This document shows, piece by piece, positions 1 through 4,678 of a stretch of DNA of 9,402 nt. The first letter of the stretch is position 1. Every line of letters starts with the position of its first letter. The notes under the pieces are model-generated. The model did no database searches. It saw nothing but the letters and a program-made list of their open reading frames with translations, and was not told the origin of the DNA. A program made the translations under genes and the position numbers. The stretch is taken from NCBI GenBank assembly GCA_031380225.1, contig JANNFX010000261.1, positions 1-9,402 on the forward strand. The letters are read 5' to 3'. Source of the DNA: JANNFX01 sp031380225 (GTDB lineage Bacteria > Pseudomonadota > Alphaproteobacteria > Rhizobiales > Hyphomicrobiaceae).

Positions 1-1862
1 CTAAGTCGGTCATCTTCTATACTTCGGGTCGTGCCTCGTTGGAAACAGCGTATCTCTACGGCCTGTTCGCCCGAGCCTACGGCAGCCACAATCTTCCCGA
101 CAGCTCGAACATGTGTCACGAGTCGACGTCTGTCGGCTTGACAGAGGCCATCGGATCGGCTGTTGGGACAGTCATCCTCGACGACTTCCAGCACTGCGAC
201 TGTATTCTTTTCTTCGGCCAAAACGTTGGCACTAATTCCCCGCGTATGCTGCATACTTTGCGCGACGCGGCCAAGCGCGGCTGCGAGATCATCACGTTTA
301 ACCCGCTTCGCGAACGTGCGCTTGAGCGCTTCACAGACCCCCAAAATCCATTCGAAATGCTGACGGGTCAGGAAACAACGATCTCCACGCAATATCATCA
401 GGTCAAGGTCGGAGGCGATCTCGCGGCCATGACGGGTATTGCGAAGGCGCTCATGGACCTTGATGACCGTGCGCTCAATAACGGCAGCGAGCGCGTTCTC
501 GATCAAGCGTTTATGAATGAACACACATCCGGCTCTGCAGAGCTGGCGAGCTTTGTGCGCAGTCAATCATGGGGTGACATCGAAGGTGCAAGTGGCCTCA
601 CGCGCGAAGCCTTAAAGGCAGTTGCCGAAGTGTACTCCAAGTCAAAGGCTGTCATTGCCGTTTATGGCATGGGGTTGACGCAGCACAAACTTGGCGTCGC
701 CAATGTCCGCATGTTGATGAATCTACTCTTGTTGCGCGGAAACGTCGGACGCCTTGGGGCTGGAATATGTCCAGTGCGCGGCCATTCTAATGTACAGGGG
801 CAACGTACTGTCGGCATTACAGAGAAACCTGATCTGGCGCCTTTGGATCGATTGAAAGAGCTGTATGGATTCGAACCGCCGCGGGACAAGGGCTGGGACA
901 CGGTTCACGCTTGCGAAGCCGTGCTGGACGGCCGCGCCAAAGCCTTCATAGGCCTCGGCGGCAATTTCGTGCGCGCGGTGCCAGATGCGTCGCGCATTGA
1001 AGATGCCTGGCGAGCATTGCCAGTAACGGTGCACATCGCGACGAAGCTCAATCGGTCACATCTTCTACCCGGTAAAGTCAGTTGGCTATTACCGTGCCTC
1101 GGCCGTATCGAAGAAGATATCCAGAACGGCACCCCTCAAGCCGTGTCTGTTGAAGATAGCACGAGCTGCATCCACGGCTCACTGGGCAAAGCTTCGCCTG
1201 CCAGCACCACACTCATGTCTGAAGCGGCTATTGTTTGCGCCTTGGCCAATGCGACACTTCAAAACAATCCTCGCCTCCGGTGGCTGGATTGGTCTGGCGA
1301 TTACAGTTTAATCCGATCCGCGATCGAAGCAACTTACCCTGATCTTTTTACCGATTTTAACAAGAGGTTGTTTACGGCCGGCGGCTTTCACAAAGGAGTT
1401 CCCGCCCGAAACCGTATCTGGAACACCGCGAGCGGAAAGGCTGAATTTGAACCGCCGCCCGCACTCAGCGCCACGGGATTTCCAGAACTGCCCGGCCGCT
1501 ATCGGCTGACCACGCTTCGCTCTAATGACCAGTTCAACACGACTGTCTACGGCTATCACGACCGGTTTCGCGGCGTGAAGGGCACGCGCATGATCGTGTT
1601 TATGAACCCGCGCGATATTGAACGCGAAAAGTTGACCGATGGGGAAGATATTACGCTCGTCAGCGACGCGGCCGATAATGTCGACCGGCGCGTCAAAGGC
1701 TTGCGGATCGTGTCCTACAACATTCCTGAAGGATGCCTCGGCGCGTACTTTCCGGAATGCAACCCCCTGATTGCGTTAGATCACCACGCGATAAAATCTC
1801 ATGTTCCTGCCGCCAAATCGGTTCCAGTGCGCCTTCTACGCAGCCCAAAAGTAACCCCCTGA
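1..1862 (+). CDS. FdhF/YdeP-family molybdopterin oxidoreductase, 5' end outside window
   Basis: Partial gene: the reading frame is open from base 3 and runs to TGA at 1860-1862, about 619 codons. The TTG at 39 is not a true start, because conserved family sequence (FYTSGRAS) lies before it. YdeP-type proteins are about 760 residues, so roughly 140 N-terminal residues lie upstream. The frame reads SNMCHESTSVGL near its beginning; its Cys (TGT at 114-116) aligns with the molybdenum-ligating Cys/Sec of formate dehydrogenase H. Further on come GNVGRLGAGICPVRGHSNVQ, typical of this family, and a C-terminal molybdopterin-dinucleotide-binding domain (NTTVYGYHDRFRG, then GCLGAYFPECNPL and KSVPVRL). 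The family is cytoplasmic and binds bis-MGD; its substrate is not settled. E. coli YdeP is linked to acid resistance, so formate should not be assumed as substrate. No frameshift is seen. The call as this family is firm; the physiological role is inferred. Confidence 0.95.
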   Translation, partial: KSVIFYTSGRASLETAYLYGLFARAYGSHNLPDSSNMCHESTSVGLTEAIGSAVGTVILDDFQHCDCILFFGQNVGTNSPRMLHTLRDAAKRGCEIITFNPLRERALERFTDPQNPFEMLTGQETTISTQYHQVKVGGDLAAMTGIAKALMDLDDRALNNGSERVLDQAFMNEHTSGSAELASFVRSQSWGDIEGASGLTREALKAVAEVYSKSKAVIAVYGMGLTQHKLGVANVRMLMNLLLLRGNVGRLGAGICPVRGHSNVQGQRTVGITEKPDLAPLDRLKELYGFEPPRDKGWDTVHACEAVLDGRAKAFIGLGGNFVRAVPDASRIEDAWRALPVTVHIATKLNRSHLLPGKVSWLLPCLGRIEEDIQNGTPQAVSVEDSTSCIHGSLGKASPASTTLMSEAAIVCALANATLQNNPRLRWLDWSGDYSLIRSAIEATYPDLFTDFNKRLFTAGGFHKGVPARNRIWNTASGKAEFEPPPALSATGFPELPGRYRLTTLRSNDQFNTTVYGYHDRFRGVKGTRMIVFMNPRDIEREKLTDGEDITLVSDAADNVDRRVKGLRIVSYNIPEGCLGAYFPECNPLIALDHHAIKSHVPAAKSVPVRLLRSPKVTP

Positions 1863-1931
1863 CGTTGCCCTGCCGGAAGTCCTAATGACCATCGGCACTG
1901 CATTCGAATAACGATTTTTTGGAGACTTGAA

Positions 1932-2138
1932 ATGACCAACAGTGCATCAGCGGTGAAGCAATACCGTTACGGCTTTCGCTCGAATGGTAACCCTTTTGAA
2001 AAACATGAGCTTGCGGACTTTTATCGACGCTCATCCGCGCCGCGTCAGAAAAAGCCCTTCGCTCGTGCGCCCCGGCCAGCGTTGTCATCTGATGCCGGTG
2101 AGATGAGCTCGCTTGAGGCATTGCTCACTCACAAATGA
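1932..2138 (+). CDS. small hypothetical protein, 68 aa
   Basis: I do not recognise this protein. It is basic and polar, rich in Arg, Lys, Ser and Ala, with no signal peptide, membrane segment or known motif; residues 39-49 form a KKPFARAPRP-like cluster. The start is supported by GGAG at 1921-1924, seven bases before ATG. It lies 69 bases after the YdeP-like gene on the same strand, and no clear terminator hairpin lies between them, so the two may be co-transcribed. Its stop TGA (2136-2138) overlaps the ATG (2135-2137) of the broken oxidoreductase, the usual geometry for translational coupling. The ribosome-binding site and the ATGA overlap argue for a real gene; the lack of a recognisable family keeps confidence moderate. 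Confidence 0.5.
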   Translation: MTNSASAVKQYRYGFRSNGNPFEKHELADFYRRSSAPRQKKPFARAPRPALSSDAGEMSSLEALLTHK

Positions 2139-2357
2139 CAACTGGAATACCCACACTACGGCCGAAGAAAAAAAGATTTCCATGACGGAAGGCCGGTGTG
2201 GGCCGACTCGCACGGCACAACTGTGCGAACTCGCAGACCGCCGGGAAGTTTTACAGCTGAGATCGTTGTTGTAGGTGGCGGCATTACTGGAGCGCTTTGT
2301 GCACTAGAACTCGCGAGCGCAGGCCACGACGTTGTCGTCGTTGACCGGCGGGAATCT
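2135..2357 (+). pseudogene. FAD-dependent (DAO-family) oxidoreductase, N-terminal fragment, frameshifted and truncated
   Basis: ATG at 2135 opens a frame reading MTTGIPTLRPKKKRFP and stops at TGA 2183-2185. Removing one A from the seven-A run at 2168-2174 joins it to the next frame. That frame reads KKKDFHDGRPVW and then a classic FAD/NAD Rossmann start: EIVVVGGGITGALCALELAS, with VVVVDRRE at the second-strand acidic end. This GxGxxG dinucleotide fold at the N terminus belongs to D-amino-acid-oxidase-like enzymes (usually about 400-500 aa). Similarity ends after DRRE, near base 2357; the frame runs on only to TAA at 2391-2393 without family-like sequence. GTG at 2196 is an alternative start, but it would skip the coupled ATG and part of the N-terminal segment. 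The gene is judged dead: frameshifted and missing some 90 percent of its length. Confidence 0.75.
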
Positions 2358-2495
2358 GGCGAACGCGCCCGCCCACGCATAGTCAATCATTAAATGCGGC
2401 TTATTGAGCAATACTTGAATTTTTCTCAGGAGCGCTTTGGCCTTTGCTGGAATTGCCGCTGCACGCCTCTTGTCTTTCAGCGACGGCGAATTTTC
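2358..2495 (-). pseudogene. inverted C-terminal remnant of a DAO-type FAD oxidoreductase
   Basis: Read on the minus strand from 2495 down to 2358, one open frame of 46 codons contains LKDKRRAAAIPAKAKALL, then RKIQVLL and then MIDYAWAGAFA. This resembles the stretch before the C-terminal FAD-contacting region of DAO-type oxidoreductases: a charged helix of the type RR-x-A-x-I-x-x-K-x-x-x-LL, followed by a V/I-D/E-Y-x-W-A-G-T/A-F motif. It has no start codon, and a stop lies just upstream in frame. It begins exactly where the forward N-terminal fragment loses similarity (2354-2358), and a small inverted repeat (GGCG 2358-2361, CGCC 2366-2369) sits at the join. I infer that the two pieces belonged to one gene broken by deletion and inversion. 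The family assignment rests on motif memory, not on an alignment. Confidence 0.5.
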
Positions 2496-2498
2496 TGA

Positions 2499-2669
2499 TC
2501 AATCATAAAATAACGACGCCCTGCTGCCTTCGCGCTGCATCTCCTCTGGCGTCGTTCCTGCGACGATTTTTTTACGCCCGGCTCTAACCTCGCGCCTATT
2601 TCCCTTTCGAATTTTTTCCGACCCGCCGCACACAGGCCGCTCTTTGGCTTTTTTCGCCTTCTCAGTCAT
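2499..2669 (-). CDS. small basic hypothetical protein, 56 aa
   Basis: Minus-strand frame from ATG (2667-2669) to TGA (2499-2501), giving 56 residues. It starts MTEKAKKAKERPVCGGSEKI, continues with KGNRREVRAGRKK and ends EGSRASLFYD. It is strongly basic, has one Cys and no membrane segment, and I do not recognise it. Its ATG overlaps the stop of the preceding 58-codon gene as ATGA, which suggests translational coupling; no strong ribosome-binding site of its own is visible. It ends four bases before the inverted oxidoreductase remnant. The Lys-rich composition partly reflects T-rich plus-strand DNA, so a chance frame is possible. Confidence 0.4.
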   Translation of the reverse strand: MTEKAKKAKERPVCGGSEKIRKGNRREVRAGRKKIVAGTTPEEMQREGSRASLFYD

Positions 2670-2842
2670 GCTGTTTTCTTCGTTTTGCTGACGGCCATGT
2701 TGTCGACCAGATTCGGATATGGCCGGCCAGCTTTGCGAGCACGTGCTTTGGCAGCTTGTTTCCTTTTTGGCGGAAGTTTTTTTTCGGCAGATTTTTTTTT
2801 AAAGTTGGGTTTCGTCCAGGGAGCCGATTTTCGCGCAGCCAT
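2666..2842 (-). CDS. small Lys-rich hypothetical protein, 58 aa, with GRPYPNLVDNM tail
   Basis: Minus-strand frame from ATG (2840-2842) to TGA (2666-2668), giving 58 residues. GGAGG (plus-strand CCTCC at 2847-2851) lies four bases upstream of the ATG. The protein starts MAARKSAPWTKPNF, has a very basic middle (KRKQAAKARARKA), then AGRPYPNLVDNM and a KTKK end. The tail looks like a conserved motif rather than random sequence, but I cannot name the family. The charge suggests binding to nucleic acid or ribosome (inference). Two long adenine runs in the coding strand, A9 (2792-2800) and A8 (2777-2784), encode Lys codons and are prone to slippage. The 56-codon gene downstream overlaps its stop. 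Upstream lies a GC-rich stem-loop and then the DUF1236 gene on the same strand. Confidence 0.6.
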   Translation of the reverse strand: MAARKSAPWTKPNFKKKSAEKKLPPKRKQAAKARARKAGRPYPNLVDNMAVSKTKKTA

Positions 2843-2868
2843 GCCGCCTCCGATTTTTAGATTTTTAT

Positions 2869-2896
2869 GCGGGCGGCCAATCAGCTGGCCGCCCGC
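2869..2896. repeat. perfect 11-bp GC-rich stem-loop between DUF1236 gene and the small basic genes
   Basis: GCGGGCGGCCA at 2869-2879 and its exact reverse complement at 2886-2896 enclose a six-base loop. The stem lies 12 bases past the DUF1236 stop on the minus strand and 26 bases before the start of the 58-codon gene. On the minus strand it is followed by A-rich, not U-rich, sequence, so it is not a textbook intrinsic terminator. It could halt or stabilise the DUF1236 mRNA 3' end, or attenuate read-through into the small genes. Confidence 0.6.
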
Positions 2897-2908
2897 CGTT
2901 CGGACCCG

Positions 2909-3625
2909 CTACGCGATTACAATGATGTCAACGATTTCATAAGTGACCGGATCAACGATGCAGATCTGGTCGCCGACGAGAAAATATCGATAGTTGCGAT
3001 ACTCGGGCACGAAGACAACGATGTCGGCCGGTATCGCGTAAAAACGAACGTCGCGTGGTACCGAGACGCCGACGTTTATCGAGAAATTGAGATTTCGCGC
3101 AGGTTCGACCCGATGCCGCGAGAACGTCGACGTAAGCTTGGTACGCTGTTCGCCAGTAACGCTCTTGTATGCGGTTTTGCTGCCATCCTTTGACCCATCG
3201 CGCGCATCAGCTTTCATGTCTGCCTTTGAGGCGTCTGGCGCACTCGTGTCGCCAGCGCGGCCGTCAGATTTCACGGCATCGCGATTAGCTTTGCGATCCG
3301 AGTCGCTGTTGCGGGGATCGACTGCGCTCTTGTCAGCATCACGCGACGCGTCGCTAGCCTTTTCGCTGGCCTTGTTTTGACCTGGCGCTAGATCCTTCGC
3401 TGACTCTTTCGCCCCTTTCAGCTGGCCCGGTGCCGCGTCTTTCGCCGAATTGCCGGGTACCTTCATTTGGCCTGGCGCTTTATCAGAGGCTGATGGCGTC
3501 TCAATTTTTTCAGCGGGCGCCATGTTCTTGGAACCGTTTGGCGCTGGCGACGGCGCATCTTGCGCATAGGCAAGCGAAGCGCTTGCGATCAACGCTGCGA
3601 CTGATATCAATGCTCTGTTTCTCAT
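2909..3625 (-). CDS. secreted DUF1236 domain protein, 238 aa
   Basis: The protein begins with a Sec signal peptide: MRNRALISVAALIASASLAYA, with likely cleavage after AYA at residue 21. Residues 22-165 are low in complexity, polar and probably disordered (Ala, Ser, Lys, Asp). They include three tandem 15-residue units APGQxKxxxxSAKDx starting at residues 50, 65 and 80. Residues about 180-238 match the DUF1236 type: SINVGVSVPRDVRFYAIP, VPEYRNYRYFLV, then IVDPVTYEIVDII. Such proteins are common in Bradyrhizobium and relatives and are expected in the periplasm; their function is unknown. The start is supported by GGAG (plus-strand CTCC 3633-3636) seven bases upstream. An EcfG-type promoter lies about 60 bases upstream, so induction by general stress is likely (inference). 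No transmembrane segment exists beyond the signal peptide. Confidence 0.9.
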   Translation of the reverse strand: MRNRALISVAALIASASLAYAQDAPSPAPNGSKNMAPAEKIETPSASDKAPGQMKVPGNSAKDAAPGQLKGAKESAKDLAPGQNKASEKASDASRDADKSAVDPRNSDSDRKANRDAVKSDGRAGDTSAPDASKADMKADARDGSKDGSKTAYKSVTGEQRTKLTSTFSRHRVEPARNLNFSINVGVSVPRDVRFYAIPADIVVFVPEYRNYRYFLVGDQICIVDPVTYEIVDIIVIA

Positions 3626-3686
3626 AGCTTTACTCCAACCAACCGTATATGCCCGCGAACCTTATTGTCCTCGAGATTGCCTGTTC

Positions 3687-3711
3687 AACGGTATGACGAC
3701 GACTAAGTTCC
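3687..3711 (-). promoter_or_regulatory. sigma-EcfG (general stress) promoter for the DUF1236 gene
   Basis: On the minus strand: GGAAC (plus GTTCC 3707-3711), a 16-base spacer, then CGTT (plus AACG 3687-3690). This is an exact match to the alphaproteobacterial EcfG consensus GGAAC-N16/17-CGTT. Transcription would begin near 3680, leaving a leader of about 55 bases before the DUF1236 ATG at 3625, with its ribosome-binding site in place. Confidence 0.7.
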
Positions 3712-3761
3712 TTCCAACCCTCTCAAAGGCAATGACCGTCGCGTGGTCAGAGCACAAAGAA

Positions 3762-3796
3762 GAACTCCTCGATCACCGGGAGTAATCGAGGAGTTC
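3762..3796. repeat. perfect 12-bp inverted repeat, 11-base loop
   Basis: GAACTCCTCGAT (3762-3773) and its exact reverse complement (3785-3796) surround an 11-base loop. There is no T-run on either side, so it is not an obvious terminator. It could be an operator, an RNA hairpin or the trace of a small mobile repeat. It lies upstream of the DUF1236 promoter and about 340 bases before the phasin start. Confidence 0.55.
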
Positions 3797-3802
3797 ACGT
3801 TC

Positions 3803-3843
3803 ACCACAGCGGGGGTGCGCACGGGGGGAGTGCGAGCTGTGGT
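3803..3843. repeat. 8-bp inverted repeat with G-rich loop
   Basis: ACCACAGC (3803-3810) pairs with GCTGTGGT (3836-3843) across 25 bases that contain G5 and G6 runs. It follows the 12-bp repeat by only six bases, so the pair could fold as two adjacent hairpins in one transcript. Confidence 0.4.
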
Positions 3844-3852
3844 CGGCAGTTC

Positions 3853-3877
3853 AACCACCTGCTTGGAGAATTGTTCC
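3853..3877 (-). promoter_or_regulatory. possible second EcfG-like promoter
   Basis: On the minus strand: GGAAC (plus GTTCC 3873-3877), 17 bases, then GTT (plus AAC 3853-3855). The base before GTT is G rather than the preferred C. Its downstream flank GTTGAAC equals that of the consensus promoter at 3687-3711. Transcription would start near 3846 and run through both inverted repeats toward the DUF1236 gene. A small stem (CTTGGA 3862-3867 with TCCAAG 3875-3880) overlaps it. The match is weak and could be chance. Confidence 0.3.
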
Positions 3878-4134
3878 AAGTTTAAATACGCGGTACCGAG
3901 GCTGCACCTCCACCGCCTTATCGTAGTCGAGATTCTGTTGGGCAGCGCTGGTTCGAAATCGAGCTGGAACTCGGCCGCCCGGCTAAATCTCGCAATCCGC
4001 TAGACGTCGCTATGTTCGGCAATTCCGGCACTATACGTACGTAGTTTCCGAATCTGATGCTCGACTATCATAAGGATTACAGTGGTAGCTAATGCCCGCT
4101 GGCAACGTCACAAATCCCAGTCTAGGAGTAGCCC

Positions 4135-4512
4135 ATGACGACTAGTCCTTTCCAAATGCCTGAACAGATTCGCGAGATGGCCGAGAAAAATGTCGAGCAG
4201 GCCCGAGTTGGTTACGGGCAGTTCATGGACGCCATGACCCAAGCGATGGGGATGTGGAGTAAAGGCATTCCGGAAAATCGGATGACATCTGGATTGAAGG
4301 TCGTCCAGGATCGAGCCATCGGTTTCGCCAAGCAAAATGCTGAAGCTGGCCTTGCTTTGGCGGGCGAACTCGCAAAAGCGAAGGATATCAACGAAATTTT
4401 GTCCATGCAGGGCCGCTATGCGCAGGCCCAAATGCAATCCTACGCGCGCCAAGCCCAGGAACTAGGTCAACTTATGACCGAGGCGGTTCAGGGTATGCAG
4501 TCGAAGCCGTGA
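4135..4512 (+). CDS. phasin family protein (Phasin_2 type), 125 aa
   Basis: The sequence shows a short all-helical amphipathic protein without signal peptide or membrane segment. It has MPEQIREMAEKNVEQARVGY at residues 8-27, FMDAMTQAMGMWSKG in the middle and a Gln/Ala/Met-rich C-terminal helix (MQGRYAQAQMQSYARQAQEL). This is the layout of alphaproteobacterial Phasin_2 proteins, which coat polyhydroxyalkanoate granules or act as stress-related helical proteins. The length is typical for the family. The start is supported by AGGAG at 4124-4128, six bases before ATG. It stands alone on the plus strand, with the DUF1236 gene divergent upstream and the giant sensor gene convergent downstream (166-base gap). 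No EcfG motif is seen on its strand. No PHA synthase is present in the window, so granule binding is inferred from the family only. Confidence 0.9.
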   Translation: MTTSPFQMPEQIREMAEKNVEQARVGYGQFMDAMTQAMGMWSKGIPENRMTSGLKVVQDRAIGFAKQNAEAGLALAGELAKAKDINEILSMQGRYAQAQMQSYARQAQELGQLMTEAVQGMQSKP

Positions 4513-4678
4513 AGGAAGCGCTCCGACGCATTCGCTCAGACGGCTGCTCGATGCTTTCGAATGCCAGAAAACTCGTGGTTCGGGACGCGCGAGTAAAGCG
4601 CTTTTGGCTGGCAATGAATGAGATTAAGCGATGCCTTGCTTGTGCAGCGGATGGCTCGAAAATAGTTTGTTGAGCACG

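Larger units (their letters stand above)
3712..4123. other. long intergenic region with hairpins and a start-less coding-like stretch
   Basis: No gene is supported here. An 86-codon plus-strand frame (3743-4003) has no family resemblance and runs across both inverted repeats, so it is not called. In a different plus frame, 3886-4044 is open for 52 codons and reads protein-like text (QRWFEIELELGRPAKSRNPL, then DVAMFGNSGTIRT and stop). It lacks an upstream start and has a stop at 3883-3885, so at most it is a decayed 3' fragment. The stretch also holds the inverted repeats and the weak minus-strand promoter listed separately. No convincing sigma-70 promoter for the phasin gene stands out. Confidence 0.4.

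Noticed and set aside
39..41. TTG as the start of the molybdopterin oxidoreductase
   Set aside because: The frame is open to the window edge and conserved family residues (FYTSGRAS) precede it, so the gene begins upstream.
3946..3966. GGTTCGAAATC resembling a tRNA T-loop
   Set aside because: The flanking bases do not pair as a T-stem, and no acceptor stem or anticodon arm is found upstream.
3743..4003. 86-codon plus-strand reading frame
   Set aside because: No ribosome-binding site or family resemblance; it crosses both inverted repeats and competes with another frame of similar quality.
4513..4678. possible bidirectional terminator between the convergent phasin and sensor genes
   Set aside because: Only weak 5-bp stems (GCCAG 4563-4567 with CTGGC 4608-4612, inner ACTCG/CGAGT) and no clear U-run.
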